Shown: positions 36,902 to 45,160 of the stretch, one piece after another
Numbering within the stretch: the stretch's first letter is position 1
Layout of the letters: each line of letters opens with the position of its first letter
Origin: Pedobacter polysacchareus
Lineage (GTDB): Bacteria; Bacteroidota; Bacteroidia; Sphingobacteriales; Sphingobacteriaceae
DNA: 64,000 bases
Direction: 5' to 3'
Assembly: GCF_019802255.1 (NCBI RefSeq)
Contig: NZ_JAHYSS010000002.1
Location: forward strand, 822,548 to 886,547
Position numbers and translations under genes: made by a program
Notes under the pieces: model-generated
The model's database searches: none
Told to the model about the DNA's origin: nothing
The model's input: the letters and a program-made list of their open reading frames with translations, nothing else

Positions 36902-38086
36902 ATGAAAAGATACCTCTTTACTGTACTAGCCCTTTCTTTGCTGCATACCAGCACTTTTGCCCAGAAACCGAACGTTAAAAAAGCGTTCAAGCTGGCTGCT
37001 AAACAAACAGAATTTATGCTGAAGGAGGTGGAACAAGCAAAGTTGCATTCCAAAAATCCAGCATTGGTTTCGCCGAGGACTATCGAAGATGGAAAACTGA
37101 AATTGGTGGCTTCAAGAGATTGGACCAGTGGTTTTTTTCCTGGTGTGCTTTGGTTTTTATATGAATACAACCATCAGCAGCCCTGGATGAAAGAAGCGAG
37201 GAAGTTTTCTGCGGCTATCGAAAAGGAAAAGCTGAATGGTACGACGCATGATATGGGCTTTAAAGTGTATTGCAGCATTGGTACAGGCTATCGCATTACG
37301 AAAGATGCCCATTACAAAGAAGTGATTGTGGAATCGGCAAAAAAACTGGCCACTCGCTTTAATCCTAAAACAGGGGTGATTTTATCCTGGGATCATAGTC
37401 GGGATAAATGGGTGAATCCAGTGATTATCGACAATATGATGAACCTGGAGCTGCTGTTTGAAGCGACCAGATTAAGTGGTGATTCTTCTTTTTATAAGAT
37501 TGCAGTGAGCCATGCCAATGTAACCATGAAAAACCATTTCCGCCCGGATTACAGCTCATATCATGTGATTGATTATGATCCTCAAACTGGTGCGGTATTG
37601 AAAAAGCAAACCCATCAGGGTTACAGCCATGAATCTGCCTGGTCCAGGGGACAGGGATGGGCATTATACGGTTATACAATGTGTTACCGATTCACTAAAG
37701 ATCCTGTTTATTTGAAACAAGCAGAAAACATAGCTGCATATATCCTGAACCATCCAAATATGCCAAAAGACCTGGTTCCTTACTGGGATTTTAACGCGCC
37801 AAATATTCCTAATGAACCAAGAGATGTCTCCGCTGCCGCGGTGATCGCTTCTGCATTGTATGAACTGAGTGATTATAGTCAGCAAAAGGCACTTTATAAA
37901 GAAAAAGCAAATGTGATGATGAACAGTATGGCTAATAAATATACAGCGCCGGTGGGAACGAATAAAGGATTTATCCTGATCAGCAGCACCGGTTCTAAAC
38001 CTTCAAATTCTGAGGTAGATGTGCCGCTTTCTTACGCCGATTACTATTATCTGGAAGCTTTGTTAAGGGCAGATCAGTTGAAATAA
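36902..38086 (+). CDS. GH88 unsaturated glucuronyl hydrolase
   Basis: 394 residues with a signal peptide ending FAQ near residue 21. The (alpha/alpha)6 barrel carries DWTSGFFPGVLWFLYEY, VIIDNMMNLELLF with the key Asp177, THQGYSHESAWSRGQGWALYG, and a C-terminal EVDVPLSYADYYYLEALLR. GH88 enzymes hydrate the C4=C5 double bond of unsaturated uronates made by lyases, which releases the sugar from the oligosaccharide end. Its presence beside three lyase-type genes (33599, 38210, 40603) strongly supports a uronic-acid-containing substrate. GH105 is related but the SRGQGWALYG pattern fits GH88. The signal peptide suggests action in the periplasm. Confidence 0.92.
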   Translation: MKRYLFTVLALSLLHTSTFAQKPNVKKAFKLAAKQTEFMLKEVEQAKLHSKNPALVSPRTIEDGKLKLVASRDWTSGFFPGVLWFLYEYNHQQPWMKEARKFSAAIEKEKLNGTTHDMGFKVYCSIGTGYRITKDAHYKEVIVESAKKLATRFNPKTGVILSWDHSRDKWVNPVIIDNMMNLELLFEATRLSGDSSFYKIAVSHANVTMKNHFRPDYSSYHVIDYDPQTGAVLKKQTHQGYSHESAWSRGQGWALYGYTMCYRFTKDPVYLKQAENIAAYILNHPNMPKDLVPYWDFNAPNIPNEPRDVSAAAVIASALYELSDYSQQKALYKEKANVMMNSMANKYTAPVGTNKGFILISSTGSKPSNSEVDVPLSYADYYYLEALLRADQLK

Positions 38087-38209
38087 GCGTTTGTTAGCTG
38101 CAGCGGTTTTCGCTTGGGCATAAATCCAGCGAATGAAATGCCGGATGTTTTTAATTCCATAACCGGACAATAACGAGAATCAACCTAATACTAACCATAT
38201 ATAAACTTT

Positions 38210-39001
38210 ATGAAAAAGAACCAATTAATGATTGCAGTATTGATGAGTGGGGGTGCGTTATTGTCCAGTTGTGAAAAGGAAGGATCAGCAGAGTCTGCCA
38301 TTAGTCCAAATCCGAAAACTAAAGAAGTGGTCACGACAACGGATGATCCTGTTGCTGCTTCGGTATTGTTCAACGGTGATGCGAGTAATGGCGCCGATAA
38401 TCTCTGGAAAGCCATCAATATCGAGGGAACGGGGGCATTATCTACGGTAACAGATGAAACGGGTGTGTTGACCTGGAAATTTTTGAAACCATTGGGGAGC
38501 CACCGTACAGAGGTACGTGGTGCCAAGAATTTTCAGGCAGCCGAAGGTGATGAAATTTACATCGGTTTTACGAGTAAACTGCTCATCCCCTCGAATTTAA
38601 AAACGGAGGCGATTTTCCAGTGGAAATCTTACCCTACCGAAGACTCCCGACAAAATCATCCTTTGATGCTGAGGACAAAAAATGGGAAATTAGAGCTGCA
38701 GCATTTTGACGATAGTCATGTGGCTACGGTTCCCTGGTCGATTAATTTACCAGTGAGTACCTGGATGAGCTTTGTGATTCGTATGAAAGTTTCCCGTAAT
38801 CCAGCCATCGGATTTATTGAATTCTGGTACAATGGGGTGAAACAAACCTTGTCTAACGGTACTCAGCGCCTGACTTGCAGGACGCTTGATGTGCAGGATT
38901 GCGATCCTAAATGGGGCGTATATGGTGGTGATGAAGCTGCGGTGACACATTATGTGAAAAAGATCAGAATCGGGACTACTTATGCCGATGCCGCGCAATA
39001 G
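38210..39001 (+). CDS. Polysaccharide lyase with beta-jelly-roll fold (PL20/heparin-lyase-I-like), lipoprotein
   Basis: 263 residues. Lipobox LLSSC (Cys21) followed by an acidic linker suggests surface anchoring. The jelly-roll core contains GSHRTEVRG, IYIGFTSKLLIP, AIFQWKSYP, PWSINLPVSTWMSFVIRM and FWYNGVKQTL, ending in KWGVYGGDE and a terminal KKIRIGTTYADA. These match the lyase fold of PF14099 and of PL20 glucuronan lyases. A surface-anchored endo-lyase would make the first cuts in the polymer before SusCD import. Together with PL38-like and GH88 genes it points to beta-1,4-linked glucuronate. Catalytic residues were not assigned, so family PL20 is a best guess. Confidence 0.7.
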   Translation: MKKNQLMIAVLMSGGALLSSCEKEGSAESAISPNPKTKEVVTTTDDPVAASVLFNGDASNGADNLWKAINIEGTGALSTVTDETGVLTWKFLKPLGSHRTEVRGAKNFQAAEGDEIYIGFTSKLLIPSNLKTEAIFQWKSYPTEDSRQNHPLMLRTKNGKLELQHFDDSHVATVPWSINLPVSTWMSFVIRMKVSRNPAIGFIEFWYNGVKQTLSNGTQRLTCRTLDVQDCDPKWGVYGGDEAAVTHYVKKIRIGTTYADAAQ

Positions 39002-39053
39002 AATAAGGTGTTGGGCTGGAAAAAAGAACCATTAAAATAATGGCCTAAAGCAT

Positions 39054-39116
39054 GCAAGGGGAGCACTCAGGGTAATATTGCTGAAACATCAGCCAATTAC
39101 AGAGTGTTCCCCTTGC
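39054..39116 (+). repeat. 63-base imperfect inverted repeat between the lyase and second GH29 genes
   Basis: Outer arms GCAAGGGGAGCACTC (39054-39068) and GAGTGTTCCCCTTGC (39102-39116) pair over 15 bases with one G-U. The inner part refolds as a second stem around CTGAAACATCAG. There is no long T run after it. It could be a terminator, an RNA-stabilising structure that divides the operon, or a small dispersed repeat. Confidence 0.7.
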
Positions 39117-39158
39117 TAAATATGCAGTACATTAGGAGACCTAACCATTATAACCATT

Positions 39159-40598
39159 ATGCGTAAAATATCATTATCACTCCTCATAGCATTATCTTTT
39201 TTTATTCAGTTCGCCCATGGCCAACGCGCGCTAACTAAAGACGAGCGGATGGCCTGGTGGCGAGAGGCCAAATTCGGCATGTTCATCCACTGGGGCGTTT
39301 ATGCGCAGTTTGCTGGCGTATATAAAGGACATGAACAGCTTCGCGGAGGGGCAGAATGGATCATGAACCGCTCTAAAATTCCTGTTGCAGAGTATCAGGA
39401 AATGGCTAAAAGCTTCAATCCTACAAAATATAATCCGGATGCCTGGGTCAAAATGGCTAAAGACGCGGGGATGAAATACCTGATCATCACGGCAAAACAC
39501 CATGATGGTTTCGCTTTATTCAACTCAAAAGCCAGTAAATGGGACATCACCGATGCCACTCCTTATGGTAAAGATCTGCTGAAACCTTTAGCAGAAGCCT
39601 GTAAGAAATATGGACTGAAACTAGGTTTTTATTATTCTCAGGCACAGGATTGGAATAACCCTGGTGGATCAGCTGCAAGAAAAGAAATGAGAGAGGGCTG
39701 GGCAAACCCAGATTCTACAAAAATTGATGCTTATACGCTGGCCAATAAAGGCCATTGGGATCCTGCTCAGCAGACAAAAAACTTCGATCAATATATTGAT
39801 GAGGTGGCTGTCCCACAAGTGAAAGAATTGATGACCAATTACGGTGATATTGCTGTGCTTTGGTGGGATACGCCAACAAATATGACGGATGAAGCCGCTT
39901 TAAAACTTCAAAATGCGCTAAAAACACAGCCTCAAATCATTACCAACGACCGTTTAAAAAGACCTAATTTCCCTGGGGACACTAAAACTCCAGAGCAAAA
40001 AATTCCTAATCAGGCAGAATTGGATGGAATGGACTGGGAAACCTGTATGACCATGAATGGCACCTGGGGATTCCGTACTGCAGATCATAAATGGAAATCA
40101 AGTGAAACATTGATCCGTAATTTAGTGGATATCGCTTCTAAAGGAGGAAATTACTTGCTGAATGTTGGTCCGAAACCAGATGGTACTTTTCCTGAGGAAA
40201 GTGTACAAAGGTTGAGCGATATTGGAAAATGGATGAAGGTAAATAGTGAAGCCATTTATGGTACAAAAGCAAGTCCTTTAGCGCCATTGGATTGGGGACG
40301 CTGTACAAGAAAAGAGACCAAAAAAGGAACTGTGCTGTATTTGTCTGTGTTCAACTGGCCTAAAGATGGGGTTTTGGTGGTTCCTGGATTGAAAAATAAG
40401 GTGTTATCGGCATCACTTTTAGCAAAAGGTAAAGGGAAGGTCAGCACCCAAAGAAAAGGAGATGAGTTGTTGATTACTGTACCTCAGGAAGCTCCTGATG
40501 CAGTCGCTTCGGTGATCCGCCTGGAGCTGGAAGGTACGGTGGAACATCATGTGACTGATCAGCCTAAAAAAGAAATGAAAACCGGTGCATTAGATTAA
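39159..40598 (+). CDS. GH29 alpha-L-fucosidase (second, single-domain)
   Basis: 479 residues with a signal peptide ending AHGQ. GH29 markers are MAWWREAKFGMFIHWGVYAQ, YLIITAKHHDGFALFNSK, GLKLGFYYSQAQDWNN and AVLWWDTPTNM with nucleophile Asp237, plus KGGNYLLNVGPKPDGTFP. It keeps a short C-terminal beta domain but lacks the longer binding-module-like region of the copy at 34955. The residue patterns differ enough to suggest another GH29 subfamily and a different fucose linkage (alpha-1,3/1,4 versus broad). It is followed 4 bases later by the PL6 gene, so the two are surely co-transcribed. Confidence 0.92.
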   Translation: MRKISLSLLIALSFFIQFAHGQRALTKDERMAWWREAKFGMFIHWGVYAQFAGVYKGHEQLRGGAEWIMNRSKIPVAEYQEMAKSFNPTKYNPDAWVKMAKDAGMKYLIITAKHHDGFALFNSKASKWDITDATPYGKDLLKPLAEACKKYGLKLGFYYSQAQDWNNPGGSAARKEMREGWANPDSTKIDAYTLANKGHWDPAQQTKNFDQYIDEVAVPQVKELMTNYGDIAVLWWDTPTNMTDEAALKLQNALKTQPQIITNDRLKRPNFPGDTKTPEQKIPNQAELDGMDWETCMTMNGTWGFRTADHKWKSSETLIRNLVDIASKGGNYLLNVGPKPDGTFPEESVQRLSDIGKWMKVNSEAIYGTKASPLAPLDWGRCTRKETKKGTVLYLSVFNWPKDGVLVVPGLKNKVLSASLLAKGKGKVSTQRKGDELLITVPQEAPDAVASVIRLELEGTVEHHVTDQPKKEMKTGALD

Positions 40599-40602
40599 TC
40601 AA

Positions 40603-41922
40603 ATGAAAACGATACTTTTTACTGTTGTGCTGCTATGGATCGCCGCTATTGGGCAGGCAAAAGATTACCGCATTCGTTCTGCAAAGGAACTGGAAGCATT
40701 GGTTTTAACGCCTGGTGATCGGGTGATACTGGAAGCAGGTGATTGGAAAGATCAGAAAATTGTATTTAAAGGAAATGGGACCAAAGCGCGTCCCATTGTT
40801 TTATTGGCCGCAAATCCAGGGAAAACGGTTTTGACCGGTAATTCCTCCCTGGAGATTGACGGAACCTGGCTGCTGGTAGATGGTTTGTCTTTTAGCAATG
40901 GTTTTCTAGATGCTGGCGATGTGATTAATTTTTCTGAAAGCGCTTCTTTTTGCAGGTTAACCAATACTGCGGTGGTCGATTACAACCATCCGGATGAAAA
41001 AGTAGATTACCGATGGGTTTCTTTAAGAGGAGACCATAATCGGGTAGACCATTGTTTTTTTAAAGGGAAACGCCATCAAGGGGTGACGCTGGTAGTCTGG
41101 CTTTCAGAAAAACCGAATTACCACCAGATCGACCATAATTATTTTGGACCACGTCCGGAATTGGGAAGAAATGGCGGCGAAACCATTAGAATAGGAACCA
41201 GTACCTGGTCTTTTCATGATTCGTTTACGGTAGTAGAAGAGAATATTTTTGAGCATTGCAATGGGGAATTAGAAGCAGTTTCTAATAAATCATGCCGGAA
41301 TATCATTAGAAATAACTTGTTTTATGAGTGCAAGGCTACGCTGACCTTAAGGCATGGGAACCATTCGGAAGTTTCAGGGAACTTCTTTATCGGCAATGGG
41401 AAACCTGGAACTGGTGGGGTTCGCATCATTGGGGAAGATCATGTCGTACATGACAATTACTTTCAGGATTTAACAGGAACGAGTGTGAGTGCTGCGATTT
41501 CTGTGATGGCAGGGCTGCCAAATCCGATATTAACAAGCCATTGGCAAGTGAAAAATGCGCTGATCAAGGGCAACCTGATCCTCAATTGCAAAGAACCTTT
41601 TGCGATTGCTGCGGGCTATCATCCTGGTCGGTATTTACCCGCTTTAAATACGGTTTTTGCGGAGAATATCATTCTGGCGAATCAATCTCCATTAAAATGG
41701 TATGATGAAAAGGTGCTGGTTGATTTTAAGGATAACCTGATTTTGAGCCCATCTTATTCCGGAACTCCAGAAAAAGGTTTTACATTGAAAAATGAAGTCC
41801 TTAAAAAGATGAAGAATGGGTTGTACTTAAAACCAGGACAGTCGCCATTTGAGCCCTTCTGGGAAAGCACGAAAATCGGACCGGATTGGGCTAAATTGAA
41901 TACTTCTTTTCCGGTGCTGTAA
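40603..41922 (+). CDS. PL6 family polysaccharide lyase (chondroitinase B/alginate lyase type)
   Basis: 439 residues with a signal peptide ending GQAKD. A right-handed beta-helix with the PL6 signature NGGETIRIGTS, then the catalytic pair Lys229 in VSNKSCRNI and Arg250 in LTLRHGNHSEVSGN, spaced 21 residues as in characterised PL6 lyases, and GVRIIGEDHVVHDNYFQDL. Family members cut alginate or dermatan-type chains by beta-elimination using Ca2+, Lys as base and Arg as acid. At 439 residues it is a single-domain form, somewhat shorter than chondroitinase B. In this locus the substrate could be a uronate in a heteropolymer rather than alginate, since no PL7 or PL17 gene accompanies it. Confidence 0.9.
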   Translation: MKTILFTVVLLWIAAIGQAKDYRIRSAKELEALVLTPGDRVILEAGDWKDQKIVFKGNGTKARPIVLLAANPGKTVLTGNSSLEIDGTWLLVDGLSFSNGFLDAGDVINFSESASFCRLTNTAVVDYNHPDEKVDYRWVSLRGDHNRVDHCFFKGKRHQGVTLVVWLSEKPNYHQIDHNYFGPRPELGRNGGETIRIGTSTWSFHDSFTVVEENIFEHCNGELEAVSNKSCRNIIRNNLFYECKATLTLRHGNHSEVSGNFFIGNGKPGTGGVRIIGEDHVVHDNYFQDLTGTSVSAAISVMAGLPNPILTSHWQVKNALIKGNLILNCKEPFAIAAGYHPGRYLPALNTVFAENIILANQSPLKWYDEKVLVDFKDNLILSPSYSGTPEKGFTLKNEVLKKMKNGLYLKPGQSPFEPFWESTKIGPDWAKLNTSFPVL

Positions 41923-42063
41923 TCCCGATTTCTTATATTTCCTGGAATAAATTGATTCCGACACAAAATGGAAGAATTACGAGATGGTATCCGGTTTCTT
42001 TATTTGAGGCGCAGCTTCAGTGGAGACTAAAAGGTATTGACCTGTCTAAAGCTAAATAGAAAA

Positions 42064-43488
42064 ATGAGAAGAATATTTAAAGTGCTCTTGATATTATCGG
42101 TTTTTATCACTGGTAATGAGGGTTATGCACAGTCGAAAACACGTATTGTTTGTGTGGGCAATAGCATCACCTTTGGTTCCGGATTAAAGAATAGGGCCAG
42201 GGAATCTTATCCTTCACAGCTGCAAGCACTGCTTGGGCCTGATTTTGAAGTGCTGAACTTTGGCGTTAGCGGGGCCACGATGCTAAAAAAAGGGAACAAA
42301 CCTTATTGGAAAACGAAGGAATATCAGCAGGTATTGTCCAGCGCTCCGAACCTGGTTTTTATCAAATTGGGAACGAATGACAGTAAACAAATCAACCGTT
42401 CGGAGATGGTTTCTTTTGTCGCGGATTATAAAGATATGGTACATAGTTTTCAGGGATTGGCATCCAAGCCCAAGGTAGTTTTGCTATTGCCCCTGAAAGC
42501 TTTTTCTGAAACGCAGTTTGGGATTTCGGGTACCTATCTAAAGGATAGTCTGATTCCTATGGTTCAAAAAGTGGCTTATGAAGAAGGCCTGGAATTACTG
42601 GACCTTTATTCTTTATTTGAAGATAAAGAGTCTTTACTGGCAGATAAAGTCCATCCGAATGCTGTTGGCGACGGCTTTATTGCAGAACGATTAAAGGCTT
42701 TTGTCCTGCAAAAAAATAAACCTGCTAAGAACCTCTCCGGCAAGATCAGAGGACCTTTGAAAAGAAGGTCTTTTTACGGCTATGAGGAGCTGGACTTTTC
42801 ATTTAAAGGTCGTGATGCCCGGATCGTGAGTCCGAAGCAAGTGGCGAAAGGCATGCCCTGGGTATGGAGAGCAAGGTTCTTTGGGCATGAACCACAAACA
42901 GACATCGCCTTGCTGGAACGTGGTTTTCATATCGTGTATTGTGATGTGGCAGAGTTGTTCGGGAATCAGGAAGCTATTGGCATCTGGAATGACTTTTACC
43001 GTTCCCTTCAAAAGATGGGTTTTGCAAAGAAGGCGGTGATGGAAGGCATGAGCAGAGGTGGCGTATATGTCTATAACTGGGCAGCGGCTAATCCGGATAA
43101 AGTGGCTTGTGTGTATGCGGATAACCCGGTGCTGGATTTAAAAAGCTGGCCTGGTGGTAAGGGTACGGGACCAGGCAGCAAAGACAGTTGGGCAACTTTT
43201 TTAAAGGACTACGGCTATGCAAATGATGCGGAAGCCGAGGCTTTTAAAGGCAGTCCAATAGATAAAATAAATGCTATTGTAAAAGGAAAATATCCGATGT
43301 TACATGTTTGCGGGGACAGGGATGAGGTCGTGCCAATGGCAGAGAACAGCCTCCCTTTTGCGGAGAAAATTAAAGCGGCGGGTGGAGAGATTCAGCTGAT
43401 TCATAAGCCTGAAGGCAAACATCATCCGCATAGTCTTCCCAATCCGCAGCCTATTGTTGATTTTATTTTGAAAGCTACCGGATATTGA
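42064..43488 (+). CDS. Two-domain esterase: SGNH/GDSL hydrolase fused to alpha/beta hydrolase
   Basis: 474 residues with a signal peptide ending YAQ. Domain 1 (about 25-220) is SGNH: IVCVGNSITFGSG with Ser34, LGTNDS, and the catalytic DKVHPNA with Asp194 and His197. Domain 2 (about 235-474) is alpha/beta hydrolase: nucleophile elbow EGMSRGGVYVYNWAA with Ser330, the acid region HVCGDRDEVVP and the His in PEGKHHPHSLP. Both active sites look complete. Fused carbohydrate esterases of this kind are thought to remove acetyl or other acyl groups from decorated glycans, which fits the end of a lyase/glycosidase operon. The frame opens at a TTG at 42037; ATG at 42064 starts the signal peptide. The gene overlaps the convergent gene by 14 bases. 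Confidence 0.88.
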   Translation: MRRIFKVLLILSVFITGNEGYAQSKTRIVCVGNSITFGSGLKNRARESYPSQLQALLGPDFEVLNFGVSGATMLKKGNKPYWKTKEYQQVLSSAPNLVFIKLGTNDSKQINRSEMVSFVADYKDMVHSFQGLASKPKVVLLLPLKAFSETQFGISGTYLKDSLIPMVQKVAYEEGLELLDLYSLFEDKESLLADKVHPNAVGDGFIAERLKAFVLQKNKPAKNLSGKIRGPLKRRSFYGYEELDFSFKGRDARIVSPKQVAKGMPWVWRARFFGHEPQTDIALLERGFHIVYCDVAELFGNQEAIGIWNDFYRSLQKMGFAKKAVMEGMSRGGVYVYNWAAANPDKVACVYADNPVLDLKSWPGGKGTGPGSKDSWATFLKDYGYANDAEAEAFKGSPIDKINAIVKGKYPMLHVCGDRDEVVPMAENSLPFAEKIKAAGGEIQLIHKPEGKHHPHSLPNPQPIVDFILKATGY

Positions 43489-43501
43489 TTCCGGCAGCTT
43501 T
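43471..43501. terminator. Hairpin shared by two convergent genes, containing both stop codons
   Basis: AAAGCTACCGG (43471-43481) and CCGGCAGCTTT (43491-43501) form an 11-bp stem around a 9-base loop. The single mismatch becomes G-U in the minus-strand RNA. The plus-strand stop TGA (43486-43488) is in the loop and the minus-strand stop (43475-43477) is in the stem. Short T/A-rich stretches flank both sides, so it can act in both directions. Confidence 0.65.
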
Positions 43502-45043
43502 AACTTGTGCCAGGAATAAAGATGCTGGCTGCAGGTTTTTTTGATCCTGACCTTCCCATTCTCCATCAGGTTTTCCTGGTAAACGTCCGGCTACCTTTTT
43601 TCCTTTCAGACCTATCGCGTAGTTTTTACCGGATGCCCATGGGTTTTGAACGGCTGCAGATGCTACGGTACAGTTCCAAATCACCTGTGTTACACCTGCC
43701 CAGCCATGTCCGCTGCCCCAGTTTCCACGGTCTTGCACGTTAATTTGACCATCGGTATCGATGTTGTCGTATAGCGTTCCGCTTGCCCAGCGGTGGTGCG
43801 GCCCAATATCGGCATGGGTATTTCTGGATTTACAATTGTAGAACACGTTAGGGCCTGCTGTTTTGGCTCCGGTTACGTAATCATGCCGACCTTCGGTAGT
43901 TTCCAGGTTCGTGAAGAGATTTTGCTGTCCGTTGTTGTTGAAGGAATACCTTCTGCCACCAGTAATCACTGATTTAGCATCCAGACATTTGGAGTCTTTT
44001 ACCGTGATGTTCTTTGCACCGGTATTCAGACTCACTGCTGCATAAATGAAAAAGCGCGCGGTGATGCCGCTTACCCAGCCATTTTCGACATGGTCAAAGT
44101 CGATGGCAATGTTCCCATGGTCTTCATCAATATCACTCGCGTATTCAGATTCAAAAAGTATGTCTTCTACGCCAACTTCCTGTAAGCGGCCTTTATAGCT
44201 GTATTTGTAAATGGCTCCAGTGCTGTATTTCTGGTCTATGGCCATGACTACTGGGTTGTCAATAAAGACCGTATTCCCAACTATCTTTGTAATTTCTCTT
44301 TCATAACTCAGGTTATAATCTTCGGCCGTCCATTGTTTGGTGCCTTCTCTGGCTACTATCTGATCCATTTGTATATCCTTGATCCAATTGCTGCTTCCTG
44401 GTCTGAAAAGAATGATTTTATCCCCGGCTTTGAAGGCTTTGGCATCCGTTACGTTGAAAGATTTTGCTCCGGTAGGAACATAAGCATTGGTTATATTTAC
44501 CCTGCTGCCAGGGATTTCTGTGATCTTGCCGGTGCCACTGATCTCCAGTAGGGAGCGGGAACCTTTTCCGGTGGCGATGAGCTGAGTGCCATTGGCTGTA
44601 TTTCCTTCCCCTTTCAGCACGATGCCATCGGATTTGATATATACTGTGCCAGAAATAGGGTAAGTACCTTTAGTTAAGAGAATCGTTCCCCTGTGGCCAT
44701 TCTTATCTGCGGGTTGTTTTGAAAGTTCATCAATAGCTTGCTGAATCATGTTTCCCGCATCGCCAGTTCCAGGATGGAGGGTTTTAACTATATTAAGTTT
44801 TGGGATGGGTTTTAGGCCATGGTGATAACCGACCAGGCTAAAATCCGGGATCGTATTTCCTTGTTCGTCGGGATGGTAAGTGATGGTTCCATCTTTATTG
44901 ACGTTGAGGTACTTTGATTCCCAGGGATTTTGTTTGGTATGGTGGGGATTTTCTATGATGCTAGGATCATGCTCCTTGATAAAGGAAAAAAGAAAGGTGC
45001 TGGTCAGAACGGCCAGCACACTCCATGTAAATTTGTGCTTCAT
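43475..45043 (-). CDS. Secreted right-handed beta-helix protein, pectate-lyase-like, family uncertain
   Basis: 522 residues with a signal peptide (VLAVLTSTFLFSFI). The opening of the mature protein includes GYHHGLKPIP and AGNMIQQAIDEL, followed by the pectate_lyase_3 pattern GTILLTKGTYPISGTVYIKSDGIVLKGEG and many beta-helix turns (GNIAIDFDHVENGWVSGI, NITVKDSKCLDA). The C-terminal part has PHHRWASGTLYDNI and GSGHGWAGVTQVIWNC, strongly conserved-looking stretches with several His and Trp. It resembles Bacteroidota beta-helix proteins with a C-terminal DUF4955, but this is from memory and unchecked. A lyase or glycosidase acting on the same glycan is likely. It is convergent to the esterase gene and follows the P-type ATPase gene on the minus strand. 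Confidence 0.65.
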   Translation of the reverse strand: MKHKFTWSVLAVLTSTFLFSFIKEHDPSIIENPHHTKQNPWESKYLNVNKDGTITYHPDEQGNTIPDFSLVGYHHGLKPIPKLNIVKTLHPGTGDAGNMIQQAIDELSKQPADKNGHRGTILLTKGTYPISGTVYIKSDGIVLKGEGNTANGTQLIATGKGSRSLLEISGTGKITEIPGSRVNITNAYVPTGAKSFNVTDAKAFKAGDKIILFRPGSSNWIKDIQMDQIVAREGTKQWTAEDYNLSYEREITKIVGNTVFIDNPVVMAIDQKYSTGAIYKYSYKGRLQEVGVEDILFESEYASDIDEDHGNIAIDFDHVENGWVSGITARFFIYAAVSLNTGAKNITVKDSKCLDAKSVITGGRRYSFNNNGQQNLFTNLETTEGRHDYVTGAKTAGPNVFYNCKSRNTHADIGPHHRWASGTLYDNIDTDGQINVQDRGNWGSGHGWAGVTQVIWNCTVASAAVQNPWASGKNYAIGLKGKKVAGRLPGKPDGEWEGQDQKNLQPASLFLAQVKAAGINIR

Positions 45044-45160
45044 TTTATGGTCGGTATTGGTTTATGACCATGCAATAGCGTTATAATATTCTAAATTTTA
45101 ATCGTTCATATTGGCAGGGTAGTCAAGATGCTTGGCAATTCCTACATAACTTTGACGATT

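Noticed and set aside
45046-45071. Inverted repeat ATGGTC/GACCAT near the start of the beta-helix gene
   Set aside because: Only six bases per arm over a 13-base spacer in AT-rich DNA; too weak to call an operator.
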